Assembly: GCA_016647705.1 (NCBI GenBank)
Contig: CM028334.1
Span: 4,960,046 to 5,024,045 of the forward strand
DNA: 64,000 nucleotides
Direction: 5' to 3'
Source: Eucommia ulmoides
Lineage: Eukaryota > Streptophyta > Magnoliopsida > Garryales > Eucommiaceae
The stretch's first letter is position 1. Each line of letters opens with the position of its first letter. Made by a program: the position numbers and the translations under genes. Below are positions 23,684-34,385 of the stretch, piece by piece. The notes under the pieces were generated by a model that saw nothing but the letters and a program-made list of their open reading frames with translations, had not been told where the DNA came from and did no database searches.

Positions 23684-24757
23684 GGTTGCGTTTGGGTAAG
23701 GGATTTGATAAATCCAAGGGACTTGTGAAATGAAGAATTTTCAAAATCTTAGATTTTGAAATCCCTTTATTTCACAAATCTCTTATTTGGATAATTGTTT
23801 GAGAGCCGAAGTATTTGAATGTGTAATTTCAACAAATTATGAAAAGAGAACATAACAGAATTTGGGAACAAAAACACGATGAACAAATCGAAACCCAAAT
23901 TGATGAACAAACCCAAATTCTCATCTCCGCTTATTGCATCTCGCTAATGGAGAATTCAAAAGCTGGCAACAACGAAAAGACCAAGCTACTATCCAATGTC
24001 GCCGATGGAGAAAACCCTAATCTCAAAAAACTTTGCAGTCGCGAATGGCCTTAGTGCTAATCAAAGCACAAGGACTCCGTTCACCAACACTGATGAACAC
24101 GATGAACATATTTCGATTTCGAGATTGAAATCGAAACGAAATCGAAACCCTAATCTGCACTTTCGCCGCTGCCATACGAAATCGAGATGATGATCGAATC
24201 GAAGCAGAAATCAAAGTATAAATTGAAACTCTTAATCGATTTGGTTTTTGAAATCGAACCTGTTGTTTGATTTCGAAAACGAAATCGAAATCAAAACCAA
24301 ATCGATTCGATTGATTTCGATTTCGTTTTCAAAATCAATCGAAACCAGACGACGACGATGACGAAGTAGCAGACGACGGTGACGACGAAGTAGCAGACGA
24401 CGGCAACGAAATCGACGAAGAAGACGCCGCCGCTGCCAACGAAGACGAAGAACGAAGAAGAAGCAAAAGATCGAAGCAGAAGAAGATGAACGAAGCATAG
24501 AAGCAGAAGACACGATGGAAGACATGACCGAAGCACAGAAGCAGAAGACACGAATGAAGCACACGATGGAAAGATTTAACAAATTCAGCCTCTCCCAAAG
24601 TTATTTTGAAATTTTTCTTTTCACCCCAAAGAGGATTTGACAAATCCATTTTCTTAAAATCCTTTCATTCCCCAAATAAGGGATTTACCAAAAATGGATT
24701 TCAAAATTCCCTAACCAATTGAAATCCCCCTTACAAATCCTTCATCCAAACACAACC
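23684..24757. mobile_element. PIF/Harbinger non-autonomous element P1 (TSD TTA)
   Basis: TTA at 23681-23683 and 24758-24760 flanks a 1,074-bp element. The left end is GGTTGCGTTTGGGTAAGG and the reverse complement of the right end is GGTTGTGTTTGGATGAAG. The interior has GAAATCGAAATC runs and, at 24345-24560, GACGACGAAG-type repeats with coding-like GC content. I recognise no protein in it. It belongs to the same family as 42945-44097. Confidence 0.75.
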
Positions 24758-24829
24758 TTAAAGATCTTGTAATTGTATATAAGTCTAAACAAAAATTGTA
24801 TCATTTTAATATCCATATTGATTATTTTT

Positions 24830-25870
24830 AGTTAAAAAAAATAAAAAATGAACGTTCACTGAAAATTGTTAATATCATTTTTTTAATAACTCACTAACTA
24901 TAGAAATTAACACTAACAAATAAACTCATTTTGTGAACGTTCACAATGGATTAAATTCATAAAAATTATACAATTTTAATCTGCATTTTATGTCCTTCAT
25001 TTTGATATTTATGTTGATTATTTTTTAATTTAAAAAAAAATAAAAGTAACATACCCTAAAAATGATTTAAATATCTTATTCAAAATCATAATTGATATGT
25101 TCTAAACAAACGAATGAACAAGTGAATAAGAATGAAAGATTTGTTGTTTTCCAAGAACGTATCATTCGAAGTTTCAATAATGAAAGTTTACTAAAAAATA
25201 TTCAAAAAAAAATAATTTAAAAATTATTAATGCGAATATTCAAGAATGCTAATTATTTGAGTGTTCATAATGAAAGTTTAAGAATGAATATTCAAAAAAA
25301 TAATTAAAAAAATTGTTAATGATGAACATTCAGTACTGAAGGTTAATGAACATATCATTAATTAACATTTATAATAATAAATGTTCATTGATTACCGTTG
25401 AAAATTAACATTCCAATGGCCAGTTAACATTTAAAAAATCAAATGTTATCAAAGATAATCAATATGAGTGTCATGTCAAAATGTAGATAATAGAATGCAA
25501 ATTATTTTGGTCGGACTATATATTTTGAATTTTGTGCCCATAAAATAAGAAGAAGAAAAATTGCAAACTAATATATTAAGGGTATTAAAAAATTAATAAA
25601 AGACAACCTTACCTAACAAAGACATATGGGGCAACATGTTGGCGAGAGAAATTATTGCCATAATTTCAAAAGGATGGATGGTGACTAAGCCAAGTGATCA
25701 TGCATACAATATGTTAAACAAAGAAAAAGGCAAAGAATTAAAAACCGAAACGGTTTTGGTACAATAACTGTGTAATCGAATTGTATAACTTTTATTTTAA
25801 ATTTATTTTTTATTTACATTTTTATTTTTTAATTTTCGATATGCAAACTTTATGTGTTGTACTTTAATTA
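24830..25870 (+). repeat. Dispersed DNA repeat, copy 2 (with left end)
   Basis: Nearly the same as 5317-6330, and it retains sequence to the left of the point where the LTR interrupts copy 1. Palindromes TGAACGTTCA occur at about 24850 and 24938. No coding region. The left portion (24830-25020) is found inverted at 6840-7210. Confidence 0.6.
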
Positions 25871-26221
25871 TTTTGGGATATTTATTATAACGATTAATAA
25901 TGTTGTAGTTTTGTTTGTTTTTTTTTTTTTTTTTTGGAATTTATGTTTTTTATTTTATTTATATTTTTGTTTACAATTTTACTAACTTCTGTTACTAAAG
26001 AAAATTAATAAATATAAAAAAATCTTAACAAGTTTGCGATTTTAATTTTAGTTTTATATAAAATCAAACAGTTCAAGTTAAAAACCGACTTCTAAAAAGG
26101 GAATGTCTTACAATTTTGAATTCGATAAATCATTTAAAAAAATTAGAGAAAACCCCACTTTTACTATTAAAATTAAAATGGGTCACTGCTTGCAAGCCCA
26201 TCACACCTATATATTTATTAT
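25871..26221. other. AT-rich spacer left of MULE D
   Basis: No gene seen. Positions 26147-26200 (GAGAAAACCCC ... AAAATGGGTCACTGC) look like the terminal region of another MULE C/D-type end and may be a relic. Confidence 0.35.
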
Positions 26222-27029
26222 TTAAAATAAGAGGTTTTTAATATGGGCTCCAAAACCCACCTAGATATTAGGATTATCCCCAAATAAGAAGACACATTTA
26301 ATATAAAACCCACCAGTAGGCGTGAGCTTCATTGTGGGAGAAGAGGCGCATGAAGAGATTCATTTTGGAAGGTAATTTTCGTGGGGAAGCTACAGTCCAA
26401 TTTTGGAAACTACCATTCGAAGACCCCTTTATTAATAATCCCACAGCAATAATCCGCCGCATTGTTCTTCGCATACCAGAGGCATCTCGTTGCGGTTTAG
26501 CATTGGTGCAAACATCATCGCCGTAGCAATTTATTCCAAGAGCTGTCGCCATCGCTGTCGTCGTCACCTTGTCTGTCGCCCTTGATTCCAAGTGTTAACG
26601 CCATTCCCAGCCGCTGCCGCTGTCCATTCCAACCTGTCGGTAAGTTTTTCTGGTAAGTTTCATCTCATCCAATGTAATCGTCGTTTAGGGTTTAGGGATT
26701 CACGACCATTGTGTAGCAAAATCGGCAATTGATTTCTTGACATATTGATTGATGTGCAAAAATGGAACATTGATATGGGTTTGTTCATTCTCAAGAGTTG
26801 AATTGGGTGTTTGCAGAAAAATTATAACTGTACATTACACATTCAATTTTCCATCTTGATTGTCGTTCTTCTTTTTTTTTTTCTCGTTGATGTTTGATTT
26901 AATGAGTTTTTTACTATGTAGCAGAAATCAACAATGAAAGTCTTGTTTTGTATGACATCTTGTTACTTTTCATTATTGGTGTGGGGTTGTCGATCAAGTT
27001 CGTTACTGTGATGCATGAATCGATGTTTA

Positions 27030-27870
27030 GTTAATCGTCGATTGGGTTTATTAAGATTGTTAATGTGTAGCAATATTCACACATTGGATTCGTGTTCTTA
27101 TATTTCACTTTGGTTCCATGTAATTTGTGAAGTTTCAGTTGTTAAGATATTTAATGTGCAGTAAAAATCACAAATTGGTGTCTTGAATTTTTTAATTTTC
27201 ATCTTCCTATTTTCATCGTTGACGATTGGTTTATTAGGATTGTTAATGCGTAGCAAAATTCACATATTGGATTCGTGTTCTTATATTTTACTTTGGTTCC
27301 ATGTAATTTGTGAAGTTTGAGTTAAGATATTTAATGTGCAGTAAAAATCACAAATTGGTGTCTTGAATTTTTTAAATTTCATCTTCCTATTTTCATCGTT
27401 GACGATTGGTTTATTAGGATTGTTAATGCGTATCAAAAATCACATTTTCTATTCATGTTCTTATATTTCACTTTGGCTCCATGTAATTTGTGAAGTTTGA
27501 GTTGTTAAGATATTTAATGTGCAGTAAAAATCACAAATTGGTGTCTTGAATTTTTTAATTTTCATCTCCCTATTTTCATCATTGACGATTGGTTTATTAG
27601 GATTGTTAATCTCTCTATTTTCATCGTTGATGATTGGTTTATTAGGATTGTTAATGCGTAGCAAAATTCACATTTTTTATTCATGTTCTTAAATTTCACT
27701 TTGGTTCCGTTTCGGTGGTGATGTTTAAGTTGTTAAGATATTTAATATGCAGTAAAAATCACAAATTAGTGTCTTGAATTTTTGAATTTCCGTCTCCCTA
27801 TTTTCATCGTTGACGATTGATTTATTAGGATTGTTAATACGTAGCAAAATTCACATATTTTATTAGCAAA
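27030..27870 (+). repeat. Tandem repeat of about 178 bp in MULE D
   Basis: About five units, each with TTTATTAGGATTGTTAATGC, a GTAGCAAAATTCACAT segment, TTTAATGTGCAGTAAAAATC and TTTTCATCGTTGACGATTGG. The unit starting near 27580 is partly duplicated. GTAGCAAAA and its inverted form in the 28.6-29.1 kb repeats are the same MULE C/D motif. Confidence 0.75.
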
Positions 27871-28090
27871 CTTCAACAATGCTTTTGATGAGGCAAGTGC
27901 AATGACCCTCAACCAACAACTACAGATTGCAGGGATACAATTTATGTGGGGGAATATCATTCTATCCATTAGAAAAGTCAAGTTTGGGGACAAAGGCCTT
28001 GGTTGTATATTGGCTCATAGCAATGTTTTTGATGAGGCAAGTGTTTTTGATGAGGCAAGTGCACTGGAAGTGAACAAGGCGGATTTTTAG
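27868..28090 (+). pseudogene. Possible captured coding fragment in MULE D, unrecognised
   Basis: A 223-bp stretch stands out from the AT-rich repeats by balanced base composition and an open frame through to TAG at 28088-28090. The product includes TLNQQLQIAGIQFMWGN and FGDKGLGCILAHSN, followed by a short internal duplication (VFDEAS repeated). I do not recognise the family. It sits inside a MULE that demonstrably holds another gene fragment, so capture is a fair reading but not shown. Confidence 0.35.
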
Positions 28091-28639
28091 AGTTGTAATT
28101 CCGATCATCCGCTACCATCGTTGCCGGAAGAGACGTGGTTCCGCTCAACGTCACCAATTTCATTGTTGATGTTTTTTATTGTTGAGATAGTTAATGTGCA
28201 GTAAAAATTAAATATTGAATTCATGTCCCCAACACATATTCAGAATCTTTTGGATCAGCAAGTATATTAATTATGGTTGCATCAATAGCGTCCTGATTAT
28301 CTTGTCTTGATGCCCTGATTGGATATTTACTGTACAGTTATAATTTGTAATGATTGTTGCAGTCTTCATTTTTTAAGATTGATGTACAACAATGGTCGAA
28401 TATTGTTGTACAATTATATTTAGTTGAAAATTGTTGAAATATTGTTGTACAACATATTTTTTTAATATTCCTGTACGACAACAAATTCACTAGCCCGTGG
28501 GGGGAGAAAGGGAATATAGGATACAAATGTCTGCTATACAACAATAGTGTCTAATTTTAACGCATAGTACTGCACAGAATGTTTTGAGATACATAATTAT
28601 TGCATAGCAACATAGTGTGAGTTTTTTTTATCAGGACAC

Positions 28640-29070
28640 CTGATCAATACTAAAAATCAATTTTTACATCACAGTAACGATTTGATCAACAATCTTACAT
28701 CAATACTGAAAAGTAATAACATGTTAATTCAAAACAAGTCTTCAATTGTTGATTTTTACCACACAGTAATAATCTCTATAAATCAATCATCGATTTTTGC
28801 TACACATTAACTAAATATCAATTTTTTACATCACAGTAACGATTTGATCAACAATTTCACATCAAACACTGAAAAATAACAAATTGTGAATCCAAAACAA
28901 GTCTTCAATTGTTGATTTTTGCTACATAGTAAAAAACTCAATATATCAAATATCGATTTTTGCTACACATTAACTAAACATAAATTTTTACATCACAGTA
29001 ACGATTTGATCAACAATCCCACATCAATAATGAAAAGTGACAAGATTGAAAATCAACATGAAAAGTTGAA
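28640..29070. repeat. Tandem repeat of about 150 bp in MULE D
   Basis: Three units share TTTTTGCTACACATTAAC, TACATCACAGTAACGATTTG, ATCAACAAT and CAAAACAAGTCTTCAATTG. The same words occur at 58.9-59.3 kb in C-inner, tying D and C to one family. Confidence 0.7.
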
Positions 29071-29123
29071 TATTACTAGACAGTATAACTGGTTGAATAT
29101 TTATTGTACAATTATAATTTTTC

Positions 29124-29450
29124 AGTGTCAAAGAACACATTGAACTTCTGTGCTGGTGTACCGATATCAATCTTGCCAAAGTAATGCGCATCCATGTAGT
29201 TTTTTAGTGTTACAATATTAGTTTCCTCAGAATCTCCAAGATTACCTCGGAGGTTATATTTCCTGATAGAAGCCTTTAATCCCTCCCCTTCCTTGGATTC
29301 AAGACGAGCAGCAAGCCCGTAATTTTGATCACCTTTCATCTTCTTCAATCCAATTCTAAACAACCCATCATTCGATGCAAAAAAGACCAGGGGAAACAAC
29401 ATGGAAGAAAGGAAAAAACTAATCACCGCAGTCTTTAATTTGGTTCCCAT
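29124..29450 (-). pseudogene. Captured 5' fragment of a phytepsin-type aspartic protease
   Basis: The minus-strand frame starts [13 protein letters not shown]. It contains a hydrophobic signal peptide (residues about 7-26), the propeptide blocks RIGLKKMK and [14 protein letters not shown], and the start of the mature enzyme, [20 protein letters not shown] up to FFDT. Saposin-containing plant aspartic proteases (phytepsin, cyprosin, cardosin) continue FDTGSSNLWVPS at this point. Here homology stops after FDT, at 29124, and transposon repeat (TTATAATTGTACAATAAAT) begins. The active-site Gly-Ser and the whole remaining enzyme (about 500 residues in the family) are missing, so it cannot be a functional protease. 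It is a gene piece picked up by MULE D. Confidence 0.85.
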
Positions 29451-29459
29451 TTTAATCTA

Positions 29460-30410
29460 TAAGTCATCATTAATGAAGAGCTCAACCAAATAGAACATTA
29501 TAGTATACATTATACTAGTAAAATAGGAACAATATAAAATGAATCATGAAAATGTAGCTTCACTGATAAGGGGACACCATCAAAAGTAAGATGATCATTT
29601 TACAGCAAAATTAAAATCATGGAAAGTTGTACAACAAAACTCAGCCAGTTCAAAGTTGCTCAACATGGAAGGCTATCTAACAAAAAAATTCAACCAAAGG
29701 CCATCTTGATTTTTTCTCTTCATAAAATTATTGGAGCAAAAACAAAATATTGGGAACAAATTTTGTTTTTTCTTAAAAAACGTATCCTGAAATATTAAGA
29801 GCAAAAATTAAAAAATGTTCTAATATTTATGTTATTGTTCATTGATTATATTTTCCGTAAAAACTTGGAACAAAAGCAAAACCATAGGAATAAGTCAAAT
29901 AGTGTTCCATGAAATTCGTTCAAGAATATTTGGGAACTGAATAAAAATTTGTTCTAAATTATTTCAGAAATTAACAACTGTTTGTGGAAATACCTGAATG
30001 AAATGAAGAAATTTATTCTAAACTAATTTGGAACTGAATAGTTGAACAAAAATTTGTTCTAACAGAAACTGAAAAGAAATTTGTTCTAAACAATTTTGGA
30101 TTGAACATAAATTGTTTCAACAAAAAAGAACATAAATGTGTTATAACATAACTGAACATAAATTTGTTCTACAATTTTGGGAACTGAACATAATCCTCTA
30201 TGCCTACCTGTGCAGCGCCATCGTCTATGCCTGCTGCCATCGCCGCCGATTGTCGCCATCCGAAGATTCTGCCGTCGTGCCGTCGTTTATCCCTTGTTTC
30301 GTCGCCGCCGATCATCGACGTTTTGAGATTCTGCCGGCACAATGGTGGAATGGAAATTGGTAATCTAGGGTTACCCACTTGGTTTCTTTGCAATTTAGGG
30401 CATGAGAAAT
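29460..30410. other. MULE D interior downstream of the captured fragment
   Basis: No accepted gene. 29460-29700 may be 5' flanking or leader DNA captured together with the protease exon, as it differs in character from the repeats. 29790-30180 is a degenerate array of GGAACTGAA and AAATTTGTTCTA units. 30185-30360 is a GC-richer segment (CGCCGCCGATTGTCGCC region) like the subterminal parts of MULE C ends. Confidence 0.4.
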
Positions 30411-30426
30411 GAGAATAGAAAGTTTA

Positions 30427-31554
30427 GGCCCCGTTTGGTTAGTGTTTCCAACCCAACCCAATCCAAAAATTCTGAGATTGATTTATGGGAATGCGTTTGA
30501 CAAACACAAAACTCAACTCAATCCAACTCAAAAAATGAGAATTGATTCTCAAAATACTAAGAAAATGAAAAACAAAAAAAACTTATTTTTTTTTTTTGCT
30601 CAAAAAGCTCAACTCAACTGAAGGACAAGCTTGGTAGTTTCCTAATTGTTAATGAGGAGCAGTTCGACCGTCTTCTGCCTGCTTCATCTGAACTCCATCG
30701 CCGACCATGCATCGTCGACGTCTTCTCTTTGCTCCAAGCCGACCATCGTCGTCGCCAAAGTTCCTCCTCAATCTGTTCGTCGTTGTGTTCAATGTGTTTG
30801 ACGTCGAAGCTCATCGATGTTCGTCGTTCTGATGGTCGAATCTCACTGACGTCGATCTGTTCTTGAGCACACAATCAAATGGGTGACATCGATCTCTTCT
30901 TGCCGTCGTCTTCGCCATCTTCATCTTGCCGTCATCACGAAATCGAAATCGATTTCCATTTTGATTTTTTATTTCGAAATCCAAATCGATTTCGTTTTTG
31001 ATTTCATCACTGATTTCGATTTGGTTTTTGAAATCGATTTAGGGTTTTGAACACGAAATCGATTTGGCTACTGAAATTCGATTTAGGGTTTCGTTACTGA
31101 AATTCGATTTCGATTTGGTTGTTCGTGTAATCGCTTGTTCGTTGTTCATTTACAATCGTTGTTCGTTATTCTGCCATCATCCATCGTTGTTCGTTGTTCA
31201 TTCACAAAATCGATTTTGATTTCGTTGCTCGTTGACAAAATCGATTTCGATTTCGTTGATTGTTCATGAAATTTTTGTGGAACTTGATCAATGGATGATA
31301 GTTTTCGGTGAAGATGATGAAGGCAAAGGAAAAGAAGAAGAAAAAAGAAAAAGAAAAAAAAATATTTATGAGGAAATAATTCTAGGATAATATCGTTACT
31401 AAACACGATTCTGTTCCTAATACAAAAAAATAAATAAAAAATACCGTTACCAAAAACAATTCCGTTCCCAATAGGAAATAGAATTCTCAACCCAACGCAA
31501 CCCAACCCATCCTAATTGGGTTGAGAAAAGTGGGAACACTAACCAAACGCCACC
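30427..31554. mobile_element. PIF/Harbinger non-autonomous element P2 nested in MULE D (TSD TTA)
   Basis: TTA at 30424-30426 and 31555-31557 flanks it. The left end GGCCCCGTTTGGTTAGTG and the reverse-complemented right end GGTGGCGTTTGGTTAGTG are nearly identical. The interior has a GC-richer block at 30650-30930 and many TCGATTTCG runs at 30930-31270. No protein is recognised. Its insertion postdates MULE D. Confidence 0.8.
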
Positions 31555-31810
31555 TTAATCTCTTCCATTTTCGTAGCTTGAATGAATGAATTCCTAGGAT
31601 ATTTCTTTCTTTGACTTGATGGTTGTTTCCAAAAATACCTAAATGGTTAATCCTTTCCAAGCCGCGCGTGAGGCGTTGTGGTTGTAATCTTGGGGTTTTC
31701 TCAAATTATAAATAATTGGTTGGGTGTTTAATTATTTGAATTTGTCTATTGGGGCTCATACAAATATCTAGTGTAAAAATGAGTGTTTGATTAAAAAAAA
31801 ATTAAAATAA

Positions 31811-32145
31811 ATCTAAATACATATTCTCAACAGCAACATAAGAGATGGTAGGATGTAAATGTTGTTGTTCAGTAACAATGTTAATAGTAACCTAATGCAT
31901 GAGAGATACAAAAGTTGTTGTACAATAACATAATGAATGAAAAATTTAAATATTACAGCATAATAAATAATTAACATGCCAATTGGATTTTTTTTTAACT
32001 TAAATGCAATATAAGTATAAAAAAAGTATAAAAATAAATTAGTAACGGGTTCATTATAAAATAATAAAAAAAAAATATTCAATGGGCTAATTGACCAGGC
32101 CCAACCCTCGAAAAACCTCTGTTATGTTTTTAGAGAGAGAGAGAA
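31811..32145 (+). promoter_or_regulatory. PPR gene promoter with site II-like elements
   Basis: TGGGCT at 32083-32088 and GGCCCA (inverted TGGGCC) at 32098-32103 lie 70-95 bp upstream of the start codon. TGGGCY pairs of this kind (site II, bound by TCP factors) are known from promoters of plant genes for mitochondrial and ribosomal proteins. MULE D ends at 31801, so the remaining host promoter is at most about 370 bp. Confidence 0.45.
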
Positions 32146-32175
32146 ATGAGGAGAGAGAAACTTCCGATAGCCGCC

Positions 32176-34077
32176 ATGAATCGAGCAAAGAAAATACTGA
32201 GCTCTCTCCGGCGACCCAACTCGCTGCACTTCACTCAGTTTGCCGGAACTCGTTCCGTCTATAACCAGGTCACTCAGTCCTCCCTTCTCTCTCCTCCTCC
32301 CCCTCCTCATTCTCTTTCTTCATCACCCCATGGTTTCATGTTTCCTAGTACCCTTCAAACATCCTTATTTTCTTCGAAACCTGAAACCATCGTCGAGACA
32401 ATACTGTCCAACGATTGGTCCAAGGAGTTTGAGCAAGAGCTCTCTGAATCGAACCCAACATTTACCCACGAATCCGTTACGTATGTTCTGAAAAAACTAG
32501 ATAAAGACCCACAAAAGGCTTCGAAATTCTTCGATTGGGTCACCGAACAAAACGGATTTAAACCCAGTTCCGACATCTACAGCTTAATCCTCAGAATTTT
32601 TGCTAGAATCGATACGATGAAGCTGTTTTGGGTCACGATTAAGACAATGAAAGAACGAGGTTGTTGTATCGACAAGCAAACTTACCTAACAATTCTAGCC
32701 AAATTTCGCTGTTTTAAAATGGCGAATGAGGCAACGGCTCTCACCCATTTCTACAATAGGATTATCAAAGACAATTCCATGGATGATTCGGTTAAAGAGG
32801 TGGTTGAATTGGTTCGGAAATCCGATCATGGACGCGAAATTCATAGGAAATTGGGGGAGACAAAAATTGTTTTGTCTGATGATTTTGTCGTTAGGGTTTT
32901 GAAAGAACTCCGAGATTATCCCTTTAAATCTCTGAGTTTTTTCAATTGGGTTGGTGGAAATTCAAGCTATAAACATAGTACGATTACTTACAATGCGATT
33001 GCTAGAGTTCTCGGTCAAGACAAAGCAATCGAAGAATTTTGGAACATTGTAGACGAAATGAAGAACAACGGTCATGGAATGGATCTAGATACATATATAA
33101 AGATCTCAAGAAATTTTCAAAAGAATAAACTTCTAAAAGACGCGGTGAAGCTCTATGAACACATGATGGATGGCCCTTTCAAGCCGTCGATTCAAGATTG
33201 TAGTTTGTTATTGCGAAAAATAGCCGGAACCCCTAATCCGGACATGGATTTGGTGTTTAAGGTTGTCAAGAAGTACGAGGAAGCCGGTCATACACTCTCT
33301 AAGACAATTTACGATGGGATACATCGGTCATTAGCAAGTTTGGGGAGATTTGACGAGGCGGAGAAGATTCTAGAAACCATGAAAAACGCTGGGTATGAAC
33401 CTGATAATATCACGTATAGTCAGTTGGTGTTTGGACTATGCAAAGCTCAGAAATTCGAAGAGGCGCTAAAGGTGATGGAGGAGATGGAAATACAAAGTTG
33501 CCCGCCTGATATCAAGACTTGGACGATTTTGATACAAGGCCATTGCTCTGCCGGTGAAGTTGATCAAGCGTTGTTTTACTTCGCGAAGATGATCGAAAAG
33601 TGCGTTGACGCTGACGCTGATTTATTGGATGTGTTGATAAACGGGTTTTTGAGCAAAAATAGAGTGTCGGGTGCATACACTTTGCTAGTGGAGATGGCGA
33701 ACAAGGCACGGTTGAGGCCGTGGCAAGCCACTTACAAAACCTTAATTTCGAAACTTTTGGCAGAGAGAAAGCTCGAAGAAGGTTTAGATCTTCTACGGAG
33801 GATGAAGAAACACAACTACCCGCCGTTCCCGGAGCCTTTCATCGAGTATATTTCAAAGTGGGGGACGGTGAACGATGCCGAGGAGTTCTTGAAGGCGTTG
33901 AGCGTGAAGGATTATCCAACCATTTCGGCATATCAACACGTTTTCAAGTCGTTTTTCCGGGAAAATCGACATTCAGAGGCTAAAGATTTGCTCTACAAGT
34001 GCCCTCATCATATTCGCAAGCATCAGGCGATTTGTGACCTCTTTGGATCGTCAGAGAAGACTTCTTTGGCTGCTTGA
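32176..34077 (+). CDS. BIR6: P-class pentatricopeptide repeat protein, BIR6-like, mitochondrial
   Basis: An intronless coding region for about 633 residues. I chose the ATG at 32176 (context GCCGCCATGA) over the in-frame ATG at 32146, because it is in a strong context and begins a basic, Ser-rich organelle presequence (MNRAKKILSSLRR). Degenerate 35-residue PPR motifs fill the C-terminal two thirds, for example TYNAIARVLGQDKAIEEFW, ITYSQLVFGLCKAQKFEEA, IKTWTILIQGHCSAGEVDQA and TYKTLISKLLAERKLEEGL. There is no E or DYW extension. The overall pattern (WVTEQNGFKPSS early, CPHHIRKH near the end) matches what I remember of Arabidopsis At3g48250 (BIR6), a mitochondrial factor for splicing nad7 intron 1. 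The PPR assignment is firm; the orthology is from memory and needs a search. Confidence 0.85.
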   Translation: MNRAKKILSSLRRPNSLHFTQFAGTRSVYNQVTQSSLLSPPPPPHSLSSSPHGFMFPSTLQTSLFSSKPETIVETILSNDWSKEFEQELSESNPTFTHESVTYVLKKLDKDPQKASKFFDWVTEQNGFKPSSDIYSLILRIFARIDTMKLFWVTIKTMKERGCCIDKQTYLTILAKFRCFKMANEATALTHFYNRIIKDNSMDDSVKEVVELVRKSDHGREIHRKLGETKIVLSDDFVVRVLKELRDYPFKSLSFFNWVGGNSSYKHSTITYNAIARVLGQDKAIEEFWNIVDEMKNNGHGMDLDTYIKISRNFQKNKLLKDAVKLYEHMMDGPFKPSIQDCSLLLRKIAGTPNPDMDLVFKVVKKYEEAGHTLSKTIYDGIHRSLASLGRFDEAEKILETMKNAGYEPDNITYSQLVFGLCKAQKFEEALKVMEEMEIQSCPPDIKTWTILIQGHCSAGEVDQALFYFAKMIEKCVDADADLLDVLINGFLSKNRVSGAYTLLVEMANKARLRPWQATYKTLISKLLAERKLEEGLDLLRRMKKHNYPPFPEPFIEYISKWGTVNDAEEFLKALSVKDYPTISAYQHVFKSFFRENRHSEAKDLLYKCPHHIRKHQAICDLFGSSEKTSLAA

Positions 34078-34128
34078 AACTGGATTTGCAATATCTTTTG
34101 GCCTCTTTTTAGGAAATTTTAGCCGCAC

Positions 34129-34385
34129 GTAAGTAAGAATTTATATGCATCTTATGAACAAAAAAGATTGCGTCTTTTCGATGTTTTTCAAATTCTTAGC
34201 GACAATTACATGGTTTGAAGAAATGGGTGGTGTTAAATTTTTTAAGGACGCTTTTGGTTCAGTGAATTTTTTCAATTTCAGATTGCTCTAAAAGCAATTA
34301 TATGATCTCGATCGAATCTTTTTTTTTGTAGGCGATATGAGCTTTTCGGAGTCCAGATTGAAGAAGAAAGAGCTCATTGACAAAG
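34129..34385 (+). other. Possible spliced 3' UTR or small extra exon after the PPR gene
   Basis: A strong donor GTAAGTAAG follows the PPR stop at 34129. A T-rich acceptor (TTTTTTTGTAG) ends at 34331. The segment 34332-34385 then has a second donor (AAAG|GTATTC at 34386). The 54-nt segment contains an ATG and reads MSFSESRLKKKELIDK in frame. It could be a 3' UTR exon of the PPR gene or the first exon of an unrecognised small gene. Confidence 0.35.

Larger units (their letters stand above)
26231..31801. mobile_element. MULE D carrying a captured gene fragment
   Basis: An exact 9-bp duplication TTAAAATAA flanks it (26222-26230 and 31802-31810). The left end is GAGGTTTTTAATATGGGC. The right end, reverse-complemented, follows the left end of C-outer closely: TTTTTAAT, then TAGATATT, then GCCCCAATA, GAGAAAACCCC and CACGCGCGGCTT. 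It contains long tandem repeats, the TACAGTTATAAT and GCTACACATTAAC motifs shared with MULE C, an aspartic protease gene fragment (29124-29450) and a nested PIF element (30427-31554). There is no transposase, so it must have been moved in trans. Confidence 0.85.

Noticed and set aside
24232-24649. Three minus-strand frames rich in Ser, Arg and Phe
   Set aside because: Three frames open at once over GAC/GAA repeats of PIF element P1; low complexity and no family.
32240-33983. Alternative frames within the PPR gene
   Set aside because: Shadows of the PPR frame, which alone shows repeat periodicity and spans the whole region.
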